From positions 21,444,709 to 21,508,708 of the forward strand of contig NC_051443.1 of the NCBI RefSeq assembly GCF_001649575.2: a stretch of 64,000 nucleotides of DNA. Reading direction: 5' to 3'. This document shows positions 1 through 36,930 of this stretch, one piece after another. Each line of letters opens with the position of its first letter. The first letter of the stretch is position 1. The notes beneath the pieces were generated by a model, which searched no databases, was not told where the DNA came from, and saw only the letters and a list, made by a program, of their open reading frames with translations. Both the position numbers and the translations under genes were made by a program. Source of the stretch: Kryptolebias marmoratus (taxonomy: Eukaryota; Chordata; Actinopteri; Cyprinodontiformes; Rivulidae).

Positions 1-960
1 CTGCATAATGATAAACACGCACGCACAAGAAAAACACAGACAGAACAAAAAGAAACCGATTTCGATGAAATGTTGAAGCTTCAATGGAATTTTTTGACAA
101 GCAGCTAAAAATAGTAAAAGACTGTATAAAGTTAAAATGAATCTAATATGGTACCCTTAAGATAACCATTGAACTCCTCAGTCTGTTCACAATCAAAACA
201 TTTGGTGTCAGTCTAGCAGAATATGTGATCATTTTCTTTTGATTTATTTTTGTGAATATCTTATTTCCATTTAGTTTCAGGACTGCTTTTCAAAGACACA
301 CAGGGGATATTTGAAATAGCACAGTGTTAAACATTTATCAGCGTAGATAAATAAAATCCCAAGGTCACGGGCTTTAGGGATGGCAATATGTTTAAAAAAA
401 CGATCTTAAGAGTCATTGGATGGATTGTCACATTTCCAAGTGGAACTGTGAAATCATTAAACTTTTAATTTTACTCACTTGGTCAAATTGCAACATGTCC
501 ATTACTTGGGGTTGTCAACCTAATGGTAAAACTGTTCAAACTTAAACTTTATTTTGATGTAAAAGTTGGAAACCGCTCCTGTTCTTTCATACTTTACTTT
601 TCATGTTGTTTGAAAGTCTTTCTCGAGACTTTCTGAAGGTTTTTCCAAAATAAAATGATTTGGATTTTGGCTGATTTTCCACTCATTTTCTATCCTAAAA
701 ACAAACAAACAAACAAACAAAAAAATCATCTTCAGAGTCATGTCTCTGAAAATTATCAGACTGAAAATGAGAGATAAAGCAGCCAATCCCACCAAAAAAA
801 GCCTTATTAAATGAAGCTCAAAAACACTTTTAAAAATGTAAAGAAGGTTTGGCTCTTTGGAAGCAAAATATAAAGAAATGTCATCCATCCCGATGTAGTT
901 CTACATGATTAATATATCCAACTCCCTTCCACTGTATCCTTGTTTTTATTGTTTTCTCAG
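1..960 (+). other. galt: galt intron 4 (3' part)
   Basis: AT-rich non-coding sequence ending in a good acceptor, tttattgttttctcag, at 960. I looked for the short exon 4 (human residues just before Cys126) on the + strand and did not see it, so it should lie left of the window. The 95-codon minus-strand open frame at 601-888 has no recognisable content and includes a simple CAAA repeat near 702-720. Confidence 0.75.
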
Positions 961-25174
<24,214 letters not shown>

Positions 25175-25760
25175 AACAAACTGCTTAATGAATGGAAGGG
25201 TTGCATTTAAAGGCATACTAATCTGAATATTCTTTTTAAAAAAATGAAAAAAAAAAAAAATTTTTGCAAAAATGATTTTGTGGTATATTTCCCTGCAGAC
25301 ACCACCCCCTCCAATAATAATTCTTTTTTGATTGCTTTGCTGCAAATCCTAGACAGGATTTGACAATAGACCTACCAATGACAGCAATTTTGTTAATTTT
25401 GTTTCTCTAATTTGCCGCTCTATTCTGCAGTTTCATTCGGACATTACTGTATACTCTCACATCAGAGTGAAAAAATTAGTTTAATCAGTGTTTGCAAACA
25501 GTTCCCGCTTAGTATACCTTTAAAACACATACACATGTTTATACATTTTTAAATAAATTGTGCATTTTTGTGTTTTTAGTACTGTAAAAGGAAAATTACA
25601 AAGTGCCTTTTTCTGGCACAGAGATTAAAAAATGTTCACATCTGCTTGCTTTGTACTAAAGTAGTTAATATTTTTAAAATCTTTTTGTGTACTCAAAACT
25701 GGCACCGGGCTTCCTACTGTGATTATGGACTGGAAATAAAATGTTTTCAAGTGCAGAGTG
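25175..25760 (+). other. galt: galt 3' untranslated region
   Basis: From the stop codon to shortly after the AATAAA at 25735-25740. Alternative AATAAA-type signals occur at 25552-25557. The end is inferred from the signal, not from transcript data. Confidence 0.6.
25735..25740 (+). terminator. galt: Polyadenylation signal AATAAA for galt
   Basis: Canonical AATAAA about 560 bp after the stop codon, followed within 30 bases by a T-rich, GT-containing stretch (tagtttttgtcg), as expected for a cleavage site. Confidence 0.65.
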
Positions 25761-28085
25761 AACATTAGTTTTTGTCGCTATAATGTAATTCTCAAACAAC
25801 GCAACTTTATTCAAGTACAAGTTCTAAAGGATTTCACACAAAGTATTCTTCAGTAAATTGATGGTTTTATTGGTTTTTCTTTTAATCATAAGACTGTGTG
25901 AAGTTTTATATCAATAATAAACTTAATGTCTCTTTGTTCACATTATTATCCTTAGAGCTTTTTCAAATAAAACTGGAAAGTGTGGCATTCCAAGCTTTAA
26001 TCTGCATGAGATGCTCCCCGGATGGAAACCTAAATATCTTCAACTTACAGAATAAAGGTCCAGTTGGTTTGTTTTCAAACTCTTAGTGTTTGTGCACTGT
26101 AGCATTAGGATGACTTGCTTGATTGGATAAGTGTGTTAAAACTATTATAGTAAAAGTCATTACCCAGAACAATTCTGCATTTATTTACAGCAACATTTAC
26201 TTCTAGGGAAGCAAGTGGGCCCAAATAATGCCAGCAAAACTTCTCGTTATATCAGACCCAACATATTCTGTTATTGTTGGGGTAAAAAGTTCACATTCCT
26301 CTTTAATGTATCCTCCCTGTGGGAAAATAAATAAATAAAATTAATATGCATATTGCAGCATTTTAAAAAAAATTGTTCACACTTATTCTGAGTCAAATTT
26401 TGCTTTCTTTAAATTGATTGCAGAAATACTATGTAACTATGACAAATACTGACAGTGTTGGAGGTCTATGAATCTAATTGCAGTTATCTTTTACACGTAT
26501 GTAGCATTAAAAATCAATAGACTGTGTACATGTTGATATTCCTAATTTTAATGCAAAACTAAACTGATTCTCAGGCTTTAACTGTTAAAAGCTTTATCCA
26601 GCTGTCTGTAAAAAATACAATAATTAAATAATATTATAATATAATAAGCTTAAATAATAAAACATTATTCTTATCTCTTTTTCCATTGGCACTATATTCA
26701 AACATTTTTTTTTTATCAGCCAGGCTGCAGGTTGGAGGAAGAGGAGAAAATAAACCTATATGCAGCAATGTCACATTTTGTTAGAATTCTTATCAGCTTT
26801 AATCCCATGATTTAAACCAACAGAAAAGAAGTAAAAAAAAAAAAGCAACATTTCAGCCATGTGAGAGTTTGGGTAAAATTCAGACATAAACAAGAAAAGG
26901 TAAATATAAGCGTGCTTGTACTGTTATATAGGCAATGACACGAATCAGCAAAACACACTCACCACTTTCATTATTCATGCTTCTTCCACTGGAGCTCAGT
27001 CTCAGGTTGTCCATAAAATATTAATATCTAGTTTTGTTTAAATGCGGTGTTGAACAGTTGAAGATGGGAATGTAATTTATAGACTGCTTTTTGAGGGAAT
27101 GCATGTTTGTGTGTGTATGTAAGCGTATAACCCTTTTTATGAACTGTGACAGATTTCATTCATTCTGGTCAATATTTATCCAGTCCTCCAGGCTCACTGT
27201 GGATCTTCTTCTCATCTATTTCATCTCTCATTTGAGACTTTCAATGTGTGCCTGACTGTGTGTTGAAGATATGTATTTCTATCTCCTCGCAGCAGGGAAT
27301 CTGTAAGTTTCTGCCTGCGCCTAACTGCTTTGTATCTCAGTACTGGCAGGGGAAGGAGGATAATTTTGCATATTTGCCAGATTTCTGTTGCTTGTCTTTT
27401 GCAGCCTGCTCTGGTAGAGAATTGTTCTCCCACTGCAGCTAATGATGCCAAATGTGCCTCATGAAATCTGATTAGAATCATCCGTATGTTCTCATTGTGA
27501 CAACATGTTGTGCACTTATGAATGTTACAGAAATATTTGAATATTTATAAGTAATTACTTGGAGGTGGACAAAACATCATGAACTTTTGCTTGAGTGCCA
27601 GTTTGTGATGATGCTTTCGATGACCTCGCTGTAAGGATATTGCATTCTCAAAGAACTAGGTGCACAGGTACGTGAATGTCCCCCTTCTTGTAACACTAAT
27701 TGTCATATCAAAAAAAAAAAAAAAATCAACTTAAGTATTTTAGTTTATGCTTTGGTTTTACCAGCATAGGAGAAATTTTCTGGATTGTATCCTAGACAGT
27801 TGTGATGCTGTCAAATTAACTAAATCTGGCAGACTAACAAAACAAAAAAATAAGCAACTGCCAAAGAACTTAGATTTGTGTTGTTTTTTTTACTATAATC
27901 ACACACACATGCACACAGAGAGAGGGAGAAGAGCAGTTTATAAAAAAGAGGCCATTTTTGCAATCTGAGCTAGCATATTTTGGATAGAACAGTTTATTCT
28001 GGAATAAAAAAACAAAAATGGTTTCTTTAATATAAACTTTTTTTTCACTTCCTTTTCTTGCCTCTTTAAAAACTTTTGAAACAGA
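25761..28085. other. Intergenic, no gene seen; one high-complexity island
   Basis: AT-rich sequence with A/T runs and TG and CA tracts. The only distinctive part is about 27170-27480, with lower AT content and mixed words, listed separately as a candidate conserved element. The open frames here are short and have no supporting splice or homology evidence. Confidence 0.6.
27170..27480. promoter_or_regulatory. Candidate conserved non-coding element or lone exon
   Basis: Composition shifts from the AT-rich surroundings to mixed sequence. A plausible acceptor, tctatctcctcgcag, stands at about 27281-27295 and the sequence after it is open for some 48 codons, but the translation is not recognised and there is no clear donor. 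A regulatory element is as likely as an exon. This is inference from composition only. Confidence 0.25.
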
Positions 28086-28747
28086 CTTAAGGTAGCATCT
28101 CACCAGGCTGCGACTAGTTGAAGTTATTGGCAAGTGAGTCTCTAGAATGTCTCACAATGATTGAGGTGGTTCTCAGCTTCCTCATGTGAGTCGCAGAAGC
28201 TTACAGTCTCGTCCCTTAAATTTTGAACATTTATGCAGCAAACGTTCTGTCAAAAAAGACACAGCTGTAGCCGACATCTCAAACTCTTCTTGTTTTTGTC
28301 ACAGGCACCTTCAACCATTCTCAAGAGAGCAAGAGTTGTAATGTGACACTTGTATGGGAGCCCTCCTCTGACAGAAAGCATATCCAAGATCTAAAATCCG
28401 CACTGATGATGAATAATATTTATTTTAAGAAAATAGTCCAAATTTGCCAACCTTCATTTCAAAAGTGCCCTCCAGTATATTAATTCCTAAACGTTGGGGT
28501 AGCTGCTGTGTGATGTGAGTGGAAGTGAGCAAAAAAAGAATGTGTATGCCACACCTTATAAAAAATAAGCCATGCTTTTGAAAAACTGAGCATGCAAATG
28601 ATCCCTGCACGGCTCATAGGTTGCTTAGCTGCAAACACTCAGAGTTCAGTTAGACTTCAACAAAATTATTATTTTTTATTTTTTTTACAATGTCGAGTCA
28701 GGTTTGAGTCACCAAAAGTCACAGCCTATTGAGATATTACCTTTAGG
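28086..28747. mobile_element. Non-autonomous DNA transposon-like element with terminal inverted repeats (family C)
   Basis: The left end, cttaaggtagcatctcacc then aggctgcgact (28086-28115), and the reverse complement of the right end at 28718-28747, ctaaaggtaatatctcaat then aggctgtgact, agree in about 24 of 30 positions. The roughly 660-bp interior has no open frame of note. TTAA stands at the left tip and TTTA at the right, which might reflect a TTAA target, but this is not certain. A related left end occurs at 22655. Confidence 0.6.
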
Positions 28748-31700
28748 TGTCTATGGTGAATTGCGAACAACATACAGAGACCTGTGATGAAGTATCTCTT
28801 CTGATTTAAGTGTGTGGGGTTTTAACTTAGTCGCCAATGTGTGGGCTCTGTTTACTAAGAAACAATATTTTCTTGACTGATCATTGACAATAACACCAAT
28901 CTGCATTTCTAAATGAAAATTTCTTAAGAATTTGAAACAAGACTTTCTCTTCTCTGCTGACAGACTATAGAAGTAAGGCAGAGATAGGCAGAGCTAGGAA
29001 CTTCCTTTTCCTACAATAAAAGGAAGGTATGAGTGAGCCTCTCACCTGCTAATCTGAAGATTCTGTAGAGCAGGCCGATTCAAGCAGCACCTGGGACAGA
29101 TACAGTCTGTTTTCGAATAAATGTTGGGCCCACAAAGCTGCCAAACTCTCAAACTGATTTGTCTGAATACAATGCTAAAAAATGAAACGCGTGTCAGAGC
29201 TACTTCCATACCGAGAGTGTCATGTCAAGCAAGTAGAAGTCTGCATCTGTCAAACAGTCGATCTTTGGTAAATCATGGCAGTGGAGAGTGGGGAGGATAA
29301 ACATGAGTGCCTGTAAGCTGTCTGATTGTGCAAAAAGCAGTACGGCTGCAGTACAGATGGAAAACAACAGCAAAAGTGGCATTAAAAGCTCATTATAAGC
29401 ATCAAAATGTATCTTTCAAAGCCAAAAAGATGGAAAGTCATTTTAGAAAATTGTCAATTTCAGACTAAATGGACTAAAACATTTTTTTGCCAACGGAAAG
29501 TTATTGAAGAACACAATGTGAAAAGACAATATGAGGCTAATCATACCTCTTTTTGTGCAAGTTTTCCTGACAAATTTCAAGAATGGGGAGGTAAAGTGAC
29601 AGTGTTCCTTGCATTTTTTTCACCAGAGTCAAGTGGCCATCTGCTGTCCTTGCACTGAACAGGAGAGAGCTCTGATAGGATCCCTGCAAGTAACTCGGAC
29701 ATTAACCAAATGGCAGTGATATTTTTCTGAGGCTAAAACTGTGAGAGACAGAATGCTCGCTGTCCTTAATGAAGTTGTGGTTGATGAAAAGGTTTTACAA
29801 ATTATTGCCTGTGGTCCTAAAATGTTTGGTCTATTATCAACTGAAGTTGCAGTGCTTGAGCTAAAATGGAGGAAAGTGGTGGATACACCACCTGAACAGA
29901 TTTAAACAGAAAATAGATTGTTTTTAATCAGCCAGCTTGTATATTTTAAAATCTTTAAAAAAGGACAGCTTGTTTTTTATGCCCTGTCTTGGCACAGTCT
30001 TAACAATTATAAACATAAAAGAAAGTTGTTTATCCTGAGACTAATGATTACATTTTTATGGTAGGATGTTTCTGTAAGTACTGTCGTTCCAGTTCACAGT
30101 CTAAATTTGATTATTTTATTTTTTCTAAAACTCCATCTATTTGACTAACAGTCTTGCAAACAAATGCCTTCGTTCATCAAGCTGTACCATGCCTTTGGGT
30201 TCATGTGAGTGTGATTTTACTTCAAGTGTCCCTGACACCAGCTTTAAAATTCATAAACTTTTAAAATGCCATATGCTTTTCATTTATTTATTTATAGCTT
30301 CATTAGTTCCAGGCAAGTGGAACTACGGCTTTTTAAGACGATCCTATTACAAAACGATATATAGAAATTCATTTGTTTAATTATTTAATTTGTTCATTTA
30401 ATTTATTTATTTAGTATCGCATTTATGTAGAAGATGTTTTTGCAGTTGAAACAAATAAATTCTGATAAATAAATAAATAAAGTCTATCTTTATTTTCTGC
30501 AGCATTTAAAGATTACATTCAATTTGGACAAAATTTATTTTCTCACCATAAGTTGTGAAAATATTTAGAGGCTTTGTAGTCAACTTCCCCAGAATGGTGT
30601 TCACTGCAAAGTCTTGAAGACTGATCTTCAAGTAAACAAAGTCTGTCATATTGATGGTTAATGTATCCATAAATCCAAAAATTGTAAGCCTAATTTATAA
30701 ACAGATAAACTACCATTTAAACTGCATTTGTTTACCTACAGAAACAGCTGAAGTGGCTGAAAATCTGTCAACAATGCTGATGTCCATGGAAGAGATGTTT
30801 GGTATTGAGAAATCTGCCAATTTCCATGTATTGGTACAAATGTTTGCACCGATTTGTTAATTAAAGTGTGTTTGCAGATAATAATATAGGTTGGGTTGAA
30901 ACTGTAATGCTCCACCACCCTGCTTCATCTACAACATTTAATATTGAGAGTTATCTTCCTTGACCTTTCCCTTTTCTTTCACATTTAGCAGCAGATTTAC
31001 TCTTATATTGCCACAAAAAGATCTTCTCAGAGATTTTACGCTTGTCCAATTGTGCCATATTTGTTTACAGACTTTGATTCAACTGAGCGCTCCATTTGCA
31101 TGGCGTGTGAACCCACATTTCAGAATTGCATATCAATATAATTGGAAAACTACTGGGGTAAACTATTTCAAACTGTATCATTTGTTATAGCTCTGAATAA
31201 CCTTTTGTTATTTTTGATTTAATAATTCGCAGTGAGTATCCTTAATTCCCAGACAATTCTGCAGTTACAATCTATTGAAGAAGCATGAATAAGTGTCAAA
31301 TAATTAAGTGCATGCAATCCATGTTTGGGTCATTCTTCTTCTTCTTTTTTTTCTTTCCTTAGTTGTGATTCATTCTGGTGGTGCTAAGACCAGACATCAG
31401 CAGGGCTCTTCAAATGGAAATGCAAATTTTAACAGTTGGGTCTCAGAGCCATGTAGAGCTGGTGTAATGACAATGAACAACAATGAACAGAGAAGAATAG
31501 TTTTTATGACATGTGGAGACTGTTGTTACACAGTCAAAACAACATGCGCACCAGAGGCAGCGCTTTCATTTAGTTTGAGTAAATGCCATAAAAAAGAAAG
31601 ATTTATTTATGTCTACTTGAGTACTGCTCAGTATGTAAATGAACAACAGAGGGCAGTAAAATGCTTTCAAATCACAAAAGTGTCCGACACGGCAGATTGG

Positions 31701-31855
31701 ATTTAGAATTTACACAAGTTGTCTCAAGGAATAATCTGAAATAATTATTAATATCAATTAAGTATAAATAAGGATATCAGAAAATGTAAATATGTTACTG
31801 TAGTAATTTCAGAGCAGGAAGAGTTGAGAGAACTTTCTTAATGAGAATGAAATTG
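28748..31855. other. Intergenic, no gene seen
   Basis: AT-rich, with ATTT-type simple sequence near 30280-30480. The 132-codon open frame at 31308-31706 begins in a T-rich stretch and gives an unrecognised translation without domain features. I do not call it a gene. Confidence 0.6.
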
Positions 31856-32235
31856 AACTTTTTAGTTGAATCTAAACATTAGAATCAGGTTTATTGTCTT
31901 TCACCATTTCTGAGATATGAGAATAAAATATGTTTCTCAAATTTGTCTAAAATAATAAAATAAAGACTATAACTACAAAGAAAAAAAAACAGTTTAAAGG
32001 GCAGCTTAGGGATTGAGTTTATGAGCCACACAGCCTCAGGTAAGAAACTATTCCTCAGCCTTGTTTTCCAGGAGGCTGAACAGGCTCCTTTTTTTAAAAC
32101 TGGCTCTGCATCTGCTGATATAAATGTCCTTTAGTGAAGGGAGGCTGCTGTTGGTCATTTTTTGAGCTGATCTAATCACTCCTTGCAACACCTTGTCAGC
32201 CTCGGAGCAGTTTTCATATCAAACTGTGATGAAAA
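31856..32235 (+). repeat. Decayed copy of a common teleost dispersed repeat (family E)
   Basis: Contains in order gaatcaggtttattgtc, gagccacacagcctcaggt, aagaaactattcctcagcct, gaagggaggctgctg, cagcctcggagcagttttc and catatcaaactgtgatg, words I know from a frequent fish repeat. The copy is diverged and has no open frame. Class is not assigned. Confidence 0.6.
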
Positions 32236-32384
32236 CTATCGAGACATTCTCCAGTACACATCAGTAACATGACATAATTCATTCTGTTTGTGTCATTTGA
32301 TTAAGCAGTCTTTGAAGCCCAAATTAAATAGTTAATTTAAAAATAAACAGCATTCCTCGAAGGAAGGCATATTGTCTGCAACCT

Positions 32385-32690
32385 TACATGCTAATGCTTT
32401 AAACATAGATCAGTTAGCACTCAGAGTATATGTTGAAGATGAATCTCAGACACTACCACACCAAAATTTACCTAGATATCTGTAAAATAGGCAAAGTTAT
32501 AGACATTTCTGTGTTTGCTTAGGTCAATTAGCTAATGTAGCCACCTTGAATTGGTTTGACTTCAAAAGCTAATTTGTTGTAGTTGTACATCCAATAATTA
32601 CTTTTAGATTATTATTAAAGGCCATCCATTGGCTCAAGGTACATTTTCCTAACAGAAAGATAAACAAATGAACACAAGGACACCTTTGAC
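32385..32690 (+). repeat. Dispersed repeat, family B
   Basis: Ordered blocks: gatgaatctcagacactaccacac, tagatatctgtaaaat, aaagttatagacattt, gctaatgtagccaccttgaat, tttgacttcaaaag, gtagttgtacatccaataatta. These align in order with the copy at 42380-42695. Confidence 0.6.
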
Positions 32691-33111
32691 ACCTTGATCA
32701 TCCACCTTTCATGGCAGAGAGCAATAATTAACAACAGTAACACACCTCATATTTTACACTTTCACACAATACCTCATCATCAGGTGAATAACAGAAATAT
32801 TATAAATATTATAAGCATATTTCACCTTCGTCTAGATACATTTTCAGAAAACCAGAATGTAGAGTTTGCAATATGTGGTTACAGAAGATTGCTGTTTTGC
32901 CAGTAGTTTGTTCCCCTACTGCATTTAGCCAAAGAAGCCGACTACTGATATAATTATCATCTAGTTATCAAGTTGTGAGCTGTAGCTGGACTGCTTAACT
33001 AAACAACTGTACTTTGTGCTTCAAATCTACATTTTCAGTATTTTTTAAAACTAAAATCTCTGAAGACGCAGCAGGCATTGAGTCTTTGAATGAATTATGG
33101 ATTTTGAAATA
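32691..33111. other. Intergenic, nothing distinctive
   Basis: AT-rich sequence between two repeats. No coding or regulatory signal was seen. Confidence 0.6.
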
Positions 33112-33300
33112 CAGAGCTGCACAGTAGTGCAGTGGTTAGCACTGCTGCCTCACAGCAAGAAGGTTTGACCCTGCTGGTCAGGATGGCAGTGTGAAGATTT
33201 TTTGTTTTTCATTCTGAAGCTGCTTCAGTTTTCTCCTCACAGCCCCAAAACACCCAGACTCGAACAATTGGTGCACCTGATTTGAATTTTTATCAGCCCA
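33112..33300 (+). repeat. Dispersed repeat, family A, head half
   Basis: Includes cagtggttagcactgctgcc and tcacagcaagaaggttt (33129-33166), the best-preserved words of this fish element. It then decays, retaining gcttcagttttctcctcacagcc and ccaaaacacc and caattggtgcacc. The tail half is absent here. Confidence 0.65.
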
Positions 33301-34041
33301 ATAAATAGCTGTTATCATAATTTTGTCAGTACGTGCCCTGTTAGTAATGGGATTATGATGTGAGCAAGTTAATAAACTTTGAGATCCTGAAACTACACCG
33401 AATAGTTGCAAAATGAAGACATTGCAAAGATATTTATATAATTCAAATGTAAAAGCTTATGTAATAGTGAGTGCTTGATGTATTCTGTTGTACTCATCAG
33501 TGTAGCTTAATATTCCCTTATCTTCCTTCCTAAGTTTAGCTACCAAGCAGCTAGGAAGTTAAATTCAACTCTCTGGTTTGTCACCTGCTGTAGCATCACT
33601 TTTAGTAACCAAATATAACACCTTGTTAATAAAGGCAAACTGCAGACACACATAAATGTGCTGAATTTTTTTTCCAATTCCAAGTCATTTTTGTCATAAA
33701 TGTGACCTATAAATAGCAAAAGCCAACTAACAAAATGGAGTCACAGCAGAATGCAGGAGCACAAAAAAGTGAAACTATTCACGTTGCACTTTTCTTCACT
33801 GAATAAACTCCAACCCTCTTGGGTTACAGGGTGGCTGCACTGAGTCCAACACACGTTTTACTAAAAAGACAATAAGGTAACAAAAAATAACAAAAAAAAA
33901 AATATCACTTAACAAAAAATATCACCTATTTACAGGTTCAGTTTAAAAGTCAATGTATCTTTGGATGTGTTTGCATTAATTTAATTGTCCTATCTTAACG
34001 TTTTAAAAACACATAGACAACAGTCAACAGAAATGTACTTA
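33301..34041. other. Intergenic, nothing distinctive
   Basis: AT-rich sequence with A-runs near 33890. No gene seen. Confidence 0.6.
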
Positions 34042-35197
34042 ACAGTGCCTTGCAAAAGTATTTTACCTCCTTTTTTTCTAATCTGTTGCCTAACAATCAA
34101 GAATGTAATTTTATATAACTTCTATTTTGATTAAAGCAGTAACAAACAAACTTGATTTAAATAACTTAAATAATATAAAACTGAAAAGTGGTGTACCATT
34201 ACCTTTACAAGCCATATAATTGGTGAAATAAAATCCACTTGTGGGTAAGCGTCAAATGCTTTAAAGCTGTCAAATAATACCTAACACCTCTAAGTAGGAA
34301 GGTCTACCATCAAGGAAGAGACAGCATAAGGACCAATGAACTCTCTACTTAGGTCTGAGAGAAGTTGTGGTGAAATACAGATCAGAGTTGGGATAATGAA
34401 AATAAATAAATAAATCAAAGAATTCTGAACATCACACAAGCTCCATTAAATCCATTATTATTAAATGGAAAGATGAATCCACCACAACAAACTAACCAGA
34501 ACTCAAACTGGGTTTGGAGGGCATTTATCAGAGAAGTAACTATGAGGCTAAAGATAACCTTAATGGAGACGAGCAGCTCTCCTGTAGAAACTGGAGTGTC
34601 TGTCTATAAGACAGATATAAATAGCACAGAGAAGGACTTAACAGAAGAGTAGTCAGAAAAAAAACATACAAACAACAACAACAAAACATTACTTAAAGGG
34701 GAAAAAAAGCTGGAATTTCTTGTCAAACAAGTGGAAAAAGGTGTTGTGGTCAGGTGGGACCAAACCTTTAGGATATCAAGGGCATCACCATATCTAAGGC
34801 AAATCTACCACCTCTCAACATGCTGAGAACTCCATCCCTAAAGAACATGTTCAGTGTTCCGGATTGGCCCAGTGAAAGCCCAGACCTCAATCAGGCAGTT
34901 TGGTCATGAAGAATAGGCAAGAATTCCAGGACAAACCTGACAAGACTCAATGCTCAATGCAAAACATTACTACAAAGTTTTGAGTTTTGGAGGCTGAACA
35001 CATATGCACACATTTTTTTTTTCAGTTTTGTTTAACTTTTTGCCTGTTTAAATCACTATATTTTTTCTCCTTTTAATTTTATTAATCTTAAGTATTTTTG
35101 TAGAATCATTGCTCTTCAGCAAATGAAATATTCCTGGCTGCAAGGCAATAAAATAGAAAGATTACCAGGAGGGGTGAATACTTCTGAAAGGCACTGT
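34042..35197 (+). mobile_element. Tc1/mariner-type DNA transposon, inactive, both ends present
   Basis: The ends form inverted repeats: cagtgccttgcaaaagtatt at 34043 and, as reverse complement of the right end, cagtgcctttcagaagtatt. A TA abuts the left tip at 34040-34041. Inside, plus-strand remnants of a Tc1 transposase are readable: WKKVLWSGGTK at 34732-34764, where the family has the catalytic WSDE, and WPSESPDLNQAVW at 34865-34903, where the family has SPDLNPIENLW. The catalytic Asp and Glu are both lost and frames are broken. At 1156 bp it is shorter than the usual 1.3-1.6 kb, and its left half no longer resembles transposase. Confidence 0.85.
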
Positions 35198-36930
35198 GAG
35201 TCTTTGAAGAGGCTGCTGCAAATTTCAACCACAGGTTTTGTCCTTGTGTCATTGCTTTTCTAACCTATCCTCCTCCCTGTTCTCCCTCTTCTTCCTATCA
35301 CCACCCTTAGGGATAACTCATCTGCATGGAGGCTGACTAAGCAGCTGTAGGAGGTTATCTTCTTTTTTTTTGTTTCTTACATTGGTATGAGAAGCAGATA
35401 CAATCAAAACCCCCTTGTAGACTTTTCATAGCTATTAGGAGAACTACCAAGTAGATGAATTTCAAAAATTGAATAATAGCTGCCATAGCTGAGCTTAGGC
35501 TCTGTTCTAAAGCTGCAAGATTGTAATATTCATTGGTCTGTACAAGATAAACAGGAGTCAGAGTATGTGCAGTTTTAACACAAAATCTTCCCACCTGCTT
35601 TTGGAAAAAAGGGTGAAATAGAGTAAAAAGCCAGATGTGCCCTTTTCAAGAATGTGTGATTAAAAAAAATCACAAAAATTGTATTGTTTTTGATAATGAA
35701 ACACTCTCACACACCTACAGAGAGGCTGCAAAAGATAACCTCAAATGTGGTCACATCAAGATAGGAGGGACTGAACACCAAATCACTGCTTGTATCGGCC
35801 TCTCGGAGAAAGAAGAAAAAACACAAACGCATTTTATTGTGTTTGTCATAGCGCTGTTAACCAAACAATCTGTGCAGCTGTTGTGTGGATGTTATCTCAC
35901 TGACCACTTCATGTTGTTTACTGTGTCATTTATTGCCTTGTCTAATTTATTTTATCACTAAAGCGAGTAGATTAAATCTCGTTTTACTTGGGGGACTGGT
36001 GTAATTCCCAAATGTAAATCTTTTTATTTGTTTCTATCTGGAGTCAAAACTTTAGTAAAGGTTTCACCTCTATGTGCTGAGTACAAGCTGGGTGTCTGCT
36101 CAGTGTCAACTGCTGAATATTAACTCATCAAGTGCAGCGAGGCATATGTTTCTGCATAGCTTGTGGTCTTTTGCCTCATGTGATAAATAAATTCCCAGAA
36201 GAAGACGACAAGCGGACATTCTTCTGTTTTATTGATCTAATTGCAGCAGCAACAACAATGTTTCTCAGCTTGTCTGTGGCTAGAAATATTAAGACAGACA
36301 AATAGTTTTAGTGTTTTCTTCTCTTCTGTCTTCATTCACACAGCAGTTGCCTTTCACGATGCTATAATTCTTTCTGGGGACCTTTTTAGTTTTCACATCA
36401 TATCAGTTATGTAGAAGATATTGATATTTTGTAGAATAAGCTGACAAAGACGCAGAATTGTCTTCAGGGGAAGAGAATTACTTATCATCATTGATTTTTA
36501 TGACATGATTCATTTCTGCCACTTTCAGCAGCCGCTGTAAAAGTGGTGTTTTGATACCAGCCCCTCGTGACCACAGCTTTCTTATTTTCATTAAGATAGT
36601 CAAATTTACTCAAATATTCTACATTCACAAAAGGAAACACTGATAAAAATGTCAACAAATACAGCCTTGCTCCAAAGACTTTGTTTTAAAAGTGACAACA
36701 AGCTGCGAAAGTGACAATCAGCTGAAAAAAAGAAAGACCAAGGGAGTGAGGATATGTGATTAAAGACTAAACCTTTCCCAAAAGCAAGCACAGGAAAAAA
36801 ATAAATAAGTAAAAATGAAAAATAACAGCAAAAATGAGCTAATATAAAGATGCAAACAGAAGGCAGTGGTATGGAAACCAAGAGAGGACAAGCTTACAAA
36901 TTTATTTTCATCACATTTTCTCACAATTAC
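35198..36930. other. Intergenic, no gene seen
   Basis: AT-rich. The 108-codon frame at 35635-35961 has no recognisable content, and the 91-codon minus frame at 36606-36881 is hydrophobic but derives from A-rich plus-strand sequence. Neither is called. Confidence 0.6.

Noticed and set aside
31308..31706. 132-codon plus-strand open frame
   Set aside because: The hydrophobic start comes from a T-rich run and the rest matches no family I know. There is no promoter or splice context, so it is probably chance.
35635..35961. 108-codon plus-strand open frame
   Set aside because: Unrecognised translation without domain features, lying in repeat-rich intergenic DNA.
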